DNA of 64,000 nucleotides from Pseudoponticoccus marisrubri (GTDB lineage Bacteria; Pseudomonadota; Alphaproteobacteria; Rhodobacterales; Rhodobacteraceae). Location: positions 129,001 to 193,000 of the forward strand of contig NZ_LPXO01000007.1 of the NCBI RefSeq assembly GCF_001482405.1. Reading direction: 5' to 3'. Every line of letters starts with the position of its first letter. Position 1 is the first letter of the stretch. The notes under the pieces were generated by a model, which worked only from the letters and a program-made list of their open reading frames with translations, had not been told where the DNA came from and ran no database searches. Below are positions 8,556 through 17,014 of this stretch, piece by piece. The translations under genes were made by a program, and so were the position numbers.

Positions 8556-8595
8556 CCCGTTCGGGTCACTGGCCAACCATAAAAGACAGCTGCTG

Positions 8596-8625
8596 AAAAA
8601 CGCGTCCCCAAGGGGGCGCGTTTTT
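8596..8625 (+). terminator. Rho-independent terminator
   Basis: AAAAACGCGTCCCC pairs with GGGGGCGCGTTTTT around an AA loop, ending in a T-run. It follows the 106-residue gene and is A/T flanked on both sides, so it may also act on minus-strand transcription. Confidence 0.85.
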
Positions 8626-8671
8626 CGTTATCCGGCTGTTGCGGGGTCCACGATGACGGGCGCCCGGCCCG

Positions 8672-9808
8672 TCAGTCGAATTCCTGGCTCATCAGCACGC
8701 GATGGATCTCGCGCCGGACCAGTTTGCGCACGTTGCGGGTGATGCGTTCCCCCAGCGCGCCCTGCAATTCCTGGCGCACGATATCGACCACCATCTCGCG
8801 CAGGACGGTCTCGTCGATCTCGAGCCCACCCTCTTCGGCGCTGGGGGCTGGCGGGGTTTCGTCCCGGTAGGTGGGCGCGGCCTCGTGCGTGACGCCCAGC
8901 CGCTCCATCGGATCGGGGGTGTGATCCTCCCATTCCAGCGCGGGCGCCGGGCGATGCACGAAAGAGGGCTTGGCCGGCTGCGGCTCATCCTCCCACTGCG
9001 CCTTCTGCCGGCCGACCAGCGTCTCGAGCGCGGCGATCTTGCTCTCCAGCGTCTCGGCCTGCGGCGCTTGCGCGTGAAGGGGCTGGGGCTCTTCCGTCGC
9101 GGTCTCGGGTTCGGGCTCCGGCTCCGCTGTCGCTTCAGGCTCGGGCGCCTCCTCGGCAGGATCGGTCAACTCGGGCGCATCCTCGACCGGATCGGTCAGA
9201 TCGGACGCGTCCTCGGGATCCGCCTGCACCTCGTCAACGGGGGCCTCCTGCGCCTCTTCATGCGCTTCGGCGCTGTCATGCTCGGGCTCGGCGACGCGGG
9301 TCTCGCCCCAGTCGCTGACAGGGGCGGCATGCGCGGCCTCGGGCGTTGCGTCATCCTCTGCCGCCTGAGCGGCCTCGGCCTCGACCGCGTCGGTATAGGC
9401 CGCGATCTGGCCCAGCAGCGCGGCGGTCTCTTCTTCGCCATCCGAGACGGCCTCGGGCGTCTCGTCCGCCTCTTCGGCGTCGTCCTCCGCCTCCTCCTCG
9501 ACCGCGTCGATCAGCGCGCGCGCCACTTCCTGCTCGACCAGCTGTTCCAGCGGCGAGCCGGGCGCGGGATCGTCCTGCGAGTCGGCGGGTTCGGGATTGG
9601 TGAGCAGAACCGGCTTCTGCACCGACTCGCGCGGCTCGGGCGGTGGCGCCTCGCTTGGAACCCGCAGCGACGGCTCCAGAACCAGCCGGTCAAGCTGGCG
9701 TGGCCGCGCGGCCGAGGCACCCTGTTTCGGGCGCGACTCTTCTGAAACGAGCCTGCGAATCGAGGACAGAACGTCCTCGATCTCCACATTCGTGACGGGG
9801 TCGGACAT
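8672..9808 (-). CDS. Acidic Pro/Glu-rich protein with PopZ/DUF2497-like ends
   Basis: 378 residues in three zones. The N-terminal helix (about 8-24, VEIEDVLSSIRRLVSEES) resembles the start of the polar organiser PopZ. A long disordered acidic linker (about 45-310) is rich in Glu, Ala, Pro and Asp with imperfect DLTDPVEDAPELTDPAEEAPE repeats. The C-terminal helical region (about 335-375, LREMVVDIVRQEL...VRKLVRREIHRVL) resembles the PopZ oligomerisation end. I infer a cell-pole or chromosome-organising scaffold on architecture alone. It lies downstream of tolC on the same strand, 73 bases away. Confidence 0.6.
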   Translation of the reverse strand: MSDPVTNVEIEDVLSSIRRLVSEESRPKQGASAARPRQLDRLVLEPSLRVPSEAPPPEPRESVQKPVLLTNPEPADSQDDPAPGSPLEQLVEQEVARALIDAVEEEAEDDAEEADETPEAVSDGEEETAALLGQIAAYTDAVEAEAAQAAEDDATPEAAHAAPVSDWGETRVAEPEHDSAEAHEEAQEAPVDEVQADPEDASDLTDPVEDAPELTDPAEEAPEPEATAEPEPEPETATEEPQPLHAQAPQAETLESKIAALETLVGRQKAQWEDEPQPAKPSFVHRPAPALEWEDHTPDPMERLGVTHEAAPTYRDETPPAPSAEEGGLEIDETVLREMVVDIVRQELQGALGERITRNVRKLVRREIHRVLMSQEFD

Positions 9809-9881
9809 TTTTGTTTTTCCACTCTACCTCGCGGCAGAGTGTACCCGTGCCCGCGGCCTCACACAACAGACCGGCAAAAAA

Positions 9882-11309
9882 CTAATCTTTTCCGAGGGCG
9901 CGCAGGACACGATCCAGCTCGCGCCCCTGCTTGCTCAGGCCGGCCGGCGCGTCCTTGACCAGATTGTAATAGGCGGCCGGGTCGTATTGCGGCACGCGCA
10001 GTTGCAGCTTGTCCGCCGTCAGCTGTCCGATCGTGGCCAGCACCTGATAGGCGGCGCGGGTCTCGTCCACCTGTGCCGAGATCAGGCTGGCGCGGGCGTC
10101 CAGCAGCTCCTGCTCGGCATCCAGCACGTCCAGCGTGGTGCGGGCACCCAGCTTGGCCTCTTCGCGCACCCCCTGGAAGGCGACCGTGGCGGCGCGCACC
10201 TGTTCGCGGAACGAATCGCGGCTGGCGCGGGCGACGCGCAGCTGCACATAGGCGTCGCCCACGTTCTGCTCCAGCTGGAAGCGCAGCACATGCAGCCCGG
10301 CGCGCGCCTGGTCGCGGTTGGCCATCGCCTCGCGCACGGCAGAGGCCAGCCCCCCGCCCTGGTAGATCGGCCCCTCGGCATTGAGCGAGATCGACCCGCC
10401 GCGCGAGAAGGTCCGGTCGTCGAAGCTCTCGGTGACGCCGTACTGGCCCTGCAGCGAGACGGTGGGCTTCTTGGCGCCCTCGGCGATCAGCACGCCCAGC
10501 TCGGCCGCCGCCACGCGGTGCCGCGCGGCCAGCATGTCGGGGTGCATGCGCACGGCCTGCGCCTTGGCCGCATCGACCGAGGCCGGCAGGCGCGGCAGCG
10601 TGCCCGGCGGGACCAGCCCGCCGGGGTAGCGACCCACGACGGCGCGGTATTCCTCGCGCGCCGAGACCAGCGCGCCCTCGGCCGCGGCCAGCGCGGATTG
10701 CGCCTGCGACAGGCGGGCCTCGGCCAGCGCCACGTCGGTCCGCGTCACCTCGCCCACCTCGAAACGGTCGCGCGCGGCGCGCACCTCCTGGCGGATCACG
10801 CGGATGTTGTTCTGGCGCAGCGACACGGTCTCGATCGCGCGGCGCACTTCCATGAAGGCAAAGACCGCGCGCAGCAGCACTTGCTGCTCGATCGCGACGA
10901 GGTCCGAGCGGGTCGCCAGCACGGTTTCCTTGGCCGCGTCGATCTGCAGCTTGTTGCGCCCGCCGTTGAACAGCACCAGCCGCGCGATCAGGTTGATCGA
11001 GGCGTCGTTGGTGGCGCTGCCGCGGGTCACCAGCTGCCCGGTCACCGCCGAAATCGTGCCCGTGCGGCCGAACTGCCGGCGGACATTGCCCGACCAGCTG
11101 ATCACCGGGCGCAGCGCGGCCACCGCCTGGGCCACGCCCTCGTCCGCGGCGCGCAGCACGGCGCGGTTCTGTTCGATCAGCCCGCTATGTTCATAGGCCG
11201 AGGTCAGAGACTGGCCCAGCGTCTCGGCCTGCACCGACACGGCGGTTCCCATGGCGAGCGTCGCGATGGCGACCCCGCGCGTCACGTTCCTGCGAATACT
11301 GCCCAGCAC
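9882..11309 (-). CDS. tolC: TolC-family outer membrane channel protein
   Basis: 475 residues from a GTG start preceded by GGGGGAACGAG; an ATG further upstream would overlap pcm. The signal peptide ends at AVSVQA-ETLG. Two homologous halves follow, with long coiled-coil helices (EARLSQAQSALAAAEGAL; LDVLDAEQELLDARASLISA) and QGQYGVTESF-type beta strands, as in TolC-type trimeric efflux ducts. It would pair with inner-membrane type I secretion or RND pumps. It sits 31 bases downstream of pcm, an arrangement common in alphaproteobacteria. Confidence 0.9.
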   Translation of the reverse strand: MLGSIRRNVTRGVAIATLAMGTAVSVQAETLGQSLTSAYEHSGLIEQNRAVLRAADEGVAQAVAALRPVISWSGNVRRQFGRTGTISAVTGQLVTRGSATNDASINLIARLVLFNGGRNKLQIDAAKETVLATRSDLVAIEQQVLLRAVFAFMEVRRAIETVSLRQNNIRVIRQEVRAARDRFEVGEVTRTDVALAEARLSQAQSALAAAEGALVSAREEYRAVVGRYPGGLVPPGTLPRLPASVDAAKAQAVRMHPDMLAARHRVAAAELGVLIAEGAKKPTVSLQGQYGVTESFDDRTFSRGGSISLNAEGPIYQGGGLASAVREAMANRDQARAGLHVLRFQLEQNVGDAYVQLRVARASRDSFREQVRAATVAFQGVREEAKLGARTTLDVLDAEQELLDARASLISAQVDETRAAYQVLATIGQLTADKLQLRVPQYDPAAYYNLVKDAPAGLSKQGRELDRVLRALGKD

Positions 11310-11340
11310 CTCGTTCCCCCGCCTGTGCTGCCGCGTCACG

Positions 11341-11994
11341 TCAAAGCGCGAATTCTGCGGCCTGTTCGAACCCGTCCAGCACCGGCGCCGTGGCATTGAA
11401 GGCAAAGCGCCAGCTCATGGCCCCGTCCACCTTATGGCCCACGCGCACGATGCCAAGTTGATTTTCCATGAAGATCACGGCCATGCGACCGCCTTCCTTG
11501 AGCTGGTCGGTCAGCCCCTCGGGCAGCGCCTCGACCCCGCCCTCGACAAGGATCGCGTCATAGGGCCCGTGTTCGGCCGCGCCCGCAGTCAGCGCGCCGG
11601 TATGCAGCACGACATTGTCGGCATGGTGCTCGGACAGCAGGCTCTGCGCCTCGGTCGCGCGGTCGGCATCATCCTCGACGGCGACCACCGCCTCGGCGAT
11701 GCGCGCGATGACCGCGGCGGAATAGCCCAGCCCCGTCCCGATATCGAGAACGAGGTCGCCATTGGTCAGGTTCAGCGCGTCCAGCATCTTGGCAAAGACC
11801 CGCGGGTCCAGAAGCACGCGATCCTCGCCCAGCGGCACATGCTCGCTCATATACGCCGCCTCGATCCGGTCGCGCGGCACGAAGGCCTCGCGCGGGACGG
11901 TCAGCATGGCGTCGATGATCGGGAATTCGGTGACGTCCGAGGGTCGGACCTGGGTATCGACCATCATGCGGCGGCGCGTGGCGAAGTCGCTCAT
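11341..11994 (-). CDS. pcm: Protein-L-isoaspartate O-methyltransferase family protein
   Basis: 217 residues. It carries the SAM-binding motif VLDIGTGLGYSAAVIARIA, the N-terminal MVDTQVRPSDV and FVPRDRIEAAY elements of the alphaproteobacterial PCMT branch, and YDAILVEGGVEALP (motif II). PCMTs repair isoaspartyl residues; this alphaproteobacterial branch beside tolC is divergent, and activity should not be assumed. It is probably co-transcribed with tolC. Confidence 0.85.
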   Translation of the reverse strand: MSDFATRRRMMVDTQVRPSDVTEFPIIDAMLTVPREAFVPRDRIEAAYMSEHVPLGEDRVLLDPRVFAKMLDALNLTNGDLVLDIGTGLGYSAAVIARIAEAVVAVEDDADRATEAQSLLSEHHADNVVLHTGALTAGAAEHGPYDAILVEGGVEALPEGLTDQLKEGGRMAVIFMENQLGIVRVGHKVDGAMSWRFAFNATAPVLDGFEQAAEFAL

Positions 11995-12183
11995 CGACTA
12001 AACCCTTTCGTTCAGAAAACTGTGTTCGGTTTTGCCACAACTGTCCCGCCGCGGCAATGACCGTGCAGGCGCAAACTGACGCGGAGATGCACACATGTCG
12101 CTGTTTCGCGGGGCTTACGATCATCGGAGGTGTGTCGGTGGCTTGGACTTGCCGAGCCTGCGCGGGATGAATGTGCTTGTATC

Positions 12184-12215
12184 CGCCGCTCCGAACACCG
12201 GAACCGGTGTGCGGC
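12184..12215. other. Hairpin in the 296-base pcm-cobS intergenic region
   Basis: ACACCGG-AA-CCGGTGT (12195-12210 core) is flanked by GCCGC and GCGGC arms. There is no T-run on either side. It lies downstream of the cobU-cobT-cobS unit and upstream of pcm. It may be a rho-independent-like terminator without U-tract or an operator. I see no gene in 11995-12290. Confidence 0.4.
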
Positions 12216-12290
12216 GCCGTCAAGAAGGCGGTCCGATATGTGCTCGCTGCATCGGATCTGCGCCGTTAGACACCCAAAAAGCCATACGCC

Positions 12291-13034
12291 TCACGCCAGC
12301 ACCAGTGCCAGCGCGACCCAGCCGGCGGTCTCCGAGGTCAGTTGCGCGGCGCCCAGCACGTCGCCGGTCTGGCCGCCGATGCGGGCGCGGGCACGCCAGC
12401 CGACAAGGGCGACCGTGACCAGCATGGCCAGCACCGGCCAGGGGCCGAGCGGCCAGAGCGCGGCCAGCACGCTCAGCCCGGCCACGACCTGCGCAGCCGG
12501 GCGGGGCCCGCCGGCCATCCGGCCCAGCCCGTCGGGCCGCGCGGGCGGCAGCGTCTCGAGCAGGGCGACCATGCCGGCCCGGCTGACCGACGCCATGGCG
12601 ACAAAGGCCCCTGCCCCGGCGGCCGGGCCAAGCCCGCTCACCGCCACGGCCCAGAGCCCGGCCACCAGCCCCAGCGCCAGCACGCCGTAGCTGCCGATGC
12701 GGCTGTCCCGCATGATCTCGAGCGCATGGGCCCGGTCGCGCCCGCCGCCCAGCCCGTCGGCGCAATCGGCCAGCCCGTCGAAATGCAGCGCGCCGGTCAG
12801 CAGCGCCAGCGCCCCCAGCGCCAGCAGCGCCGCCAGCGCGGGCGCACCGCCCAGCGCCAGCGTCCCCGCGAAGACCACCCAGACCAGCCCGCCCAGCAGC
12901 GCGCCCACCAGCGGGAAGGCCCAGCGCGCGGCGTCCAGGCCCGGCACCGTCCCGCGCAGCTGTCCGGCCGGCAGGCGGGTCAGCAGCATCACCGCGACGC
13001 GGGCCTCGTCCCGCCGCGCGGCCAGCCAGCTCAT
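12291..13034 (-). CDS. cobS: Adenosylcobinamide-GDP ribazoletransferase (cobalamin synthase)
   Basis: 247 residues, an integral inner-membrane enzyme. The active-site motif ALHFDGLADCADGLGGGRDR and the following EIMRDSRIGSYG are diagnostic of CobS, which joins adenosylcobinamide-GDP to alpha-ribazole(-P) in the last step of the lower-ligand pathway. Six or so hydrophobic segments follow. The start overlaps the cobT stop (ATGA). Last gene of the cobU-cobT-cobS unit. Confidence 0.95.
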   Translation of the reverse strand: MSWLAARRDEARVAVMLLTRLPAGQLRGTVPGLDAARWAFPLVGALLGGLVWVVFAGTLALGGAPALAALLALGALALLTGALHFDGLADCADGLGGGRDRAHALEIMRDSRIGSYGVLALGLVAGLWAVAVSGLGPAAGAGAFVAMASVSRAGMVALLETLPPARPDGLGRMAGGPRPAAQVVAGLSVLAALWPLGPWPVLAMLVTVALVGWRARARIGGQTGDVLGAAQLTSETAGWVALALVLA

Positions 13035-14047
13035 CCGCCCGAGACCCCGGCCTCGGCAAAGGTGGCCATGCCGTTGTGGCATTCGAGCGCCGCGCGCAGC
13101 ACGCCCAATGCTAGCGCCGCGCCCGAGCCCTCGCCCAGTGCCATGTCCAGCGACAGGACCGGGCGCAGGCCCATCGCGTCAAGCAGGCGGCGATGGCCCG
13201 GCTCGGCGCTGGCATGCCCGGCAAGGCAATGCGCCAGCAGCGCCGGATCGGCATCGAAGAGCGGCGCCACCGCGGCGGTGCAGATATAGCCGTCGAGCAG
13301 CACCGGGATCGCCCGCGCCCGCGCCTCGAGCACCGCGCCGCAGATCGCTGCCTGTTCGCGCCCGCCGAAGGCCGCCAGCAGGGTCAGACCCCGCGCGGCC
13401 TGGTGACGGGCGACGCCATCGGCCACGACCTCGGCCTTGCGTGCGCGCCCCGCGGCATCCGAGCCGGTGCCGCGCCCGACCCAATCGGCCGGCGCGCCGC
13501 CGAAGGTGGCACAAGCCAGCGCCGCGGCCACGGTGGAATTGCCGATTCCCATCTCGCCCAGCACCAGGACCTGCGCCGCGGGATCGACCGCCTCGGCGCC
13601 GGTCTTCATGGCGGCCAGCACCTCCTCGGGATCCATCGCCACGGCCTGCGAGAAATCGCGCGTCGGGCGGTCGAGATCCAAGGCATGCACCGACAGATCG
13701 GCCCCGGAGGCTCGGCAGAGCTGGTTGATCGCGGCGCCGCCGGCCTCGAAATTGGCCACCATCTGCGCGGTCACCGCCTGCGGGAAGGGGTTCACGCCCT
13801 GCGCGCAGATTCCGTGATTGCCGGCAAAGACCAGCGCCTGCGCGGTCTCGATCCGCGGCCGCTCGCTCCGCTGCCAGCCGGCCATGTGGATCGCCAGCTC
13901 TTCCAGCCGGCCCAGCGCGCCGGGGGGCTTGGTCAGGCTGTCCTGCCGGGCGCGCGCGGCCTCGGCGGCGGCGCTGTCGGCCTGCGGCAGCGTGGCGGCC
14001 AGCCCGGCCACCGCATCGAGCGTGGTGATGTCAGAAAGGATGGTCAT
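13031..14047 (-). CDS. cobT: Nicotinate-nucleotide-dimethylbenzimidazole phosphoribosyltransferase
   Basis: 338 residues, typical for the family. Conserved segments include TKPPGALGRLEELAIHMAGWQ, VFAGNHGICAQGVNPFPQAVT and GEMGIGNSTVAAAL. The protein transfers phosphoribose to the base 5,6-dimethylbenzimidazole, giving alpha-ribazole phosphate, the lower ligand of B12. It overlaps the cobU end by 17 bases and couples to cobS, so the three late cobalamin enzymes are made from one message. Confidence 0.95.
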   Translation of the reverse strand: MTILSDITTLDAVAGLAATLPQADSAAAEAARARQDSLTKPPGALGRLEELAIHMAGWQRSERPRIETAQALVFAGNHGICAQGVNPFPQAVTAQMVANFEAGGAAINQLCRASGADLSVHALDLDRPTRDFSQAVAMDPEEVLAAMKTGAEAVDPAAQVLVLGEMGIGNSTVAAALACATFGGAPADWVGRGTGSDAAGRARKAEVVADGVARHQAARGLTLLAAFGGREQAAICGAVLEARARAIPVLLDGYICTAAVAPLFDADPALLAHCLAGHASAEPGHRRLLDAMGLRPVLSLDMALGEGSGAALALGVLRAALECHNGMATFAEAGVSGG

Positions 14048-14555
14048 GGGGTTTCACCTTCAGGGGTTGTCCGGCGACCGCCAGCCAGACCTCGTCGCAG
14101 GCCTCGGCCAGGGTCTGGTTGAGCCAGCCCGCCGCGTCGCGGAACTCGCGCGCCAGCCGGTTGTCGGGCACGATGCCGCTGCCGACCTCGTTGGTCACGA
14201 AGACCACCGGTGCGCTCTGGGCGTCCAGCAGCGCGGCCAGCCGGGTGCCCTCGGCCCGCCAGTCCGCCTCTGCCAGCATCAGGTTGGTCAGCCACAGCGT
14301 CAGGCAGTCAACCAGCCGCGGGTCGCCGCCATCGGTCTCGGCCAGCGCGGCGCAGAGATCGCGCGGCGCCGCGCGGTCGGTCCATTGCGCGCCGCGCCGG
14401 GCGCGATGGGCGGCGATGCGCTCTGCCATCTCGGCATCATGGGCCTCGGCCGTGGCGATATAGATCGCCCGCCCGGTGTCGCGCAGCGCGCGCCGCTCGG
14501 CCAGGGTCGACTTGCCCGAACGGGCGCCGCCGGTGATCAGTATCGACTTTTTCAT
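14031..14555 (-). CDS. cobU: Bifunctional adenosylcobinamide kinase / guanylyltransferase
   Basis: 174 residues. The P-loop ITGGARSGKSTLAE and the following HRARRGAQWTD segment, including the His guanylylation site (AAHRARR), identify CobU/CobP. CLTLWLTNLML and VTNEVGSGIVPDNRLAREFRD complete the pattern. It phosphorylates adenosylcobinamide and adds GMP from GTP. First gene of the minus-strand cobalamin unit, divergent from the phosphatase gene across 49 bases; the gap is too short for a B12 riboswitch. Confidence 0.95.
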   Translation of the reverse strand: MKKSILITGGARSGKSTLAERRALRDTGRAIYIATAEAHDAEMAERIAAHRARRGAQWTDRAAPRDLCAALAETDGGDPRLVDCLTLWLTNLMLAEADWRAEGTRLAALLDAQSAPVVFVTNEVGSGIVPDNRLAREFRDAAGWLNQTLAEACDEVWLAVAGQPLKVKPHDHPF

Positions 14556-14604
14556 GGCGCCGTGAAAAGCAGGTTGCGACGCAAAAGGAAAGTGGCAAGA
14601 CCGG

Positions 14605-15201
14605 GTGCAGATGCAGGACTGGGCAGACGGGGCGCAATTGGTGGTGATACGCCACGCGCCCGCCATGCCGCGCGGGCGGCTCTACGGCCGGACCGATGCG
14701 GGGATCGCGTCGGATCTGGACCTGCCGCCGGGGATGCGCGCGGCGCTCGCCCGTGTGCCCGACCGCGTCAGCAGCCCCGCCCGGCGCTGCCGCGAGACCG
14801 CCGCGCTGCTCTGGCCCGGCGCGGAGATCGAGACCGACGCGCTGCTATGGGAGCAGGATTTCGGCGCCCATGACGGGCTGCCCTTCGAGGACCTGCCCGA
14901 TCTGGGGCCGCTGAGCGGTGCGGCACTGGCCGACTACAGCGCCCCCGGCGGCGAAAGCTTTGCCGATCTCTGCGCCCGCACCGCGCCGGCCTTCGATGCC
15001 CATGCCCGCGCCGCGCACGAGGTCGGGGGACCGCGCGTACTGGTGGCCCATGCCGGGGTGGCACGCGCCGCGCTGGCCTGGCTTCTGGACGATCCCGTCA
15101 CCGCTTTGCGATTCGAGATCGCGCCCCTGTCGGTCACCCGGCTGCGCGTCGGCCCCGAGGGCCCGGTCTCGGTGATCGAGGTCAACCGCACATGGGGCTG
15201 A
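14605..15201 (+). CDS. Histidine phosphatase, probable alpha-ribazole phosphatase
   Basis: 198 residues (GTG at 14605, or ATG at 14611). The phosphohistidine motif VIRHAPAMPRGRLYGRTDAG, SSPARRCRETAALL, and the second His in LVAHAGVARAAL define the phosphoglycerate-mutase-like superfamily. Its place in a cobalamin locus suggests CobC-like removal of the 5'-phosphate from alpha-ribazole-P or adenosylcobalamin-P. It overlaps bluE by 10 bases. The function assignment rests on context. Confidence 0.75.
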   Translation: MQMQDWADGAQLVVIRHAPAMPRGRLYGRTDAGIASDLDLPPGMRAALARVPDRVSSPARRCRETAALLWPGAEIETDALLWEQDFGAHDGLPFEDLPDLGPLSGAALADYSAPGGESFADLCARTAPAFDAHARAAHEVGGPRVLVAHAGVARAALAWLLDDPVTALRFEIAPLSVTRLRVGPEGPVSVIEVNRTWG

Positions 15202-16007
15202 GACACGGGACGCGCGACGGCTGGCTCACGGTCACCGTCGCCGGCCATTTCGGCGAGTGGCTGCAGGGGCTTTTCGGCCCCGAGCACGTTGTGGCGCTGG
15301 TCACCCTGCCCTGCCCGGCGCTTGCGGTGCGCAGCCGGCCCGACCGGCCGGCCGATCCGCCCTTTGCCCCCGACAGGCTGGCCGCGTTCGGCCGCGCGCT
15401 GGACCTGCCGCCGCCGCCCTGGCCCGGGCTGGACTGCGCCATGCCGCCCGGGGCGGGCGCCGGGGCCTCCACCGCGATGCTGGTCGCACTGGCGCGCGCC
15501 GGGGGCACACAAGCCACGCCCGACGCGCTGGCCCGCGCCTGCCTCGCGGTGGAAGGCGCCAGCGATCCGCTGATGCTGGAGGCGCCTGATGGTGTGCTCT
15601 GGGCCTCGCGCGCGGCGCGGGTGCTGACCCGCCTGCCCCCGCCGCCGCCCCTGCGGATCGTGGGCGGATTCTGGGGCGCGCCGGCGCCCACCGACCCGGC
15701 CGATACAGGGTTTCCCCCGATCGACGACCTCGTGCCGGGCTGGCAGGCCGCCTGCGAGACCCGCGACCGCGCGCGCTGCGCCGCGCTGGCCAGCCAGTCG
15801 GCGATGCGCTGCACCGCGCTCCGAGGCCCCGCAGACCCGATGGCCGAGCTGGCCCGCGCCACCGGCGCGCTGGGGCATGTGCGCGCGCATACCGGCTCGG
15901 CGCGCGGGCTGGTCCTGCCGCCCGAGCAGGAGGACGGCCCGGCCCGCACGGCGCTGGCCGAGGCCGGGCTGACCGGGATCCTCTCCTTCGTGACGGGGGC
16001 GGCATGA
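15192..16007 (+). CDS. bluE: GHMP kinase family, BluE/PduX-like L-threonine kinase
   Basis: 271 residues. The protein shows GHMP-type features: the N-terminal AGHFGEWLQGLFG and the phosphate-binding glycine-rich loop MPPGAGAGASTAML. BluE of Rhodobacter capsulatus and PduX of Salmonella make L-threonine-3-phosphate, the precursor of the aminopropanol arm of cobalamin. Position between the phosphatase and cbiB supports this. Length matches BluE. A Pro-rich stretch (LPPPPPLRIVGGF) is in the middle. Assignment is by context and loop motif rather than full alignment. Confidence 0.75.
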   Translation: MGLRHGTRDGWLTVTVAGHFGEWLQGLFGPEHVVALVTLPCPALAVRSRPDRPADPPFAPDRLAAFGRALDLPPPPWPGLDCAMPPGAGAGASTAMLVALARAGGTQATPDALARACLAVEGASDPLMLEAPDGVLWASRAARVLTRLPPPPPLRIVGGFWGAPAPTDPADTGFPPIDDLVPGWQAACETRDRARCAALASQSAMRCTALRGPADPMAELARATGALGHVRAHTGSARGLVLPPEQEDGPARTALAEAGLTGILSFVTGAA

Positions 16008-16948
16008 GCCTTGCTGCCATGATGCTGCTGGCGCTGGCGCTTGATCTGGCGCTGGGCTGGCCCGACCGGCTCTATGCGCGGATCGGCCACCCGGTCACCT
16101 GGATGGGCAGGCTGATCGAGGCGCTCGAGGCCCGGCTGAACCATGGCAGCCGCACCCGGCGGCTTCGCAGCGGCGCGCTGACATGCGCGCTCTGCGTGGC
16201 CGCGGCGGGGCTGCCGGCGCTGGCGGTTCAGCTCGCGCTGCCCTCGGGCTGGGTCGGCGTGATGCTGGGCGCGGTGCTGGCCTGGCCGCTGGTCGCGCTG
16301 CGCTCGATGCATGCGCATGTCGCCGCCGTCGCCCGGCCGCTGGTCGCGGGGGACGTGGCCGGCGCGCGCCGTGCCGTGGCGATGATCGTGGGCCGCGACC
16401 CCGCGCTGCTGGACGCGGCCGGCATCGCCCGCGCCGCCACCGAGAGCCTGGCCGAGAACACCTCGGACGGGATCGTCGCACCGGTCTTCTGGGGCGTGGT
16501 CGCGGGCCTGCCGGGGATCGCGGTCTACAAGGCGATCAACACGATGGATTCGATGATCGGCCATCGCGACTCGCGCTTCGAGGCCTTCGGCAAGGCGGCC
16601 GCACGGCTCGATGACGCGGTCAACTGGATCCCGGCGCGGCTGACCGGGCTGCTCTTCGCTTTGGCCTCCGGGCCCGGGCTGCGGAGGGCGCTCCATGTCA
16701 TGGGGCGCGACGCCGGCGCCCATCGCTCGCCCAATGCCGGCTGGCCCGAGGGCGCCATGGCCGGCGCGCTGAACATCCGCCTCTCGGGCCCGCGCCGCTA
16801 CGGCGACCGGATCGCCGACGAGCCCTGGCTCAACGCGCCCGCCCCCGACCCGAGCCCGCGCGATCTGTCCCGCGCGCTGGCGCTCTACCGGCGCGCGATG
16901 GGGGGGATGGCATTGCTCCTGATGGCACTGATCGTCGCCTGGAGCTGA
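16004..16948 (+). CDS. cbiB: Adenosylcobinamide-phosphate synthase (CbiB/CobD type)
   Basis: 314 residues, integral membrane. Recognisable motifs are GWPDRLYARIGHPVTWMGRL near the N-terminus, VGRDPALLDAAGIARAATES, SENTSDG-like LAENTSDGIVAPVFW, and NTMDSMIGHRDSRFEAFGKA. It attaches the aminopropanol (phosphate) arm to adenosylcobyric acid, directly using the product of the BluE branch. The start overlaps bluE by ATGA. Together with the divergent cobU-cobT-cobS unit this gives most of the final half of B12 assembly; corrin-ring genes are not in the window. Confidence 0.95.
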   Translation: MSLAAMMLLALALDLALGWPDRLYARIGHPVTWMGRLIEALEARLNHGSRTRRLRSGALTCALCVAAAGLPALAVQLALPSGWVGVMLGAVLAWPLVALRSMHAHVAAVARPLVAGDVAGARRAVAMIVGRDPALLDAAGIARAATESLAENTSDGIVAPVFWGVVAGLPGIAVYKAINTMDSMIGHRDSRFEAFGKAAARLDDAVNWIPARLTGLLFALASGPGLRRALHVMGRDAGAHRSPNAGWPEGAMAGALNIRLSGPRRYGDRIADEPWLNAPAPDPSPRDLSRALALYRRAMGGMALLLMALIVAWS

Positions 16949-17014
16949 CTGCCACTCTGTCAGGTCGGCGCCGGACCGCGCGATCCTGTCATTCCCGCGC
17001 CACCCCGGTCCGCC

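Noticed and set aside
14556-14604. Possible cobalamin riboswitch in the cob divergon
   Set aside because: The gap is 49 bases, far too short for the aptamer, and no B12-box-like sequence was seen.
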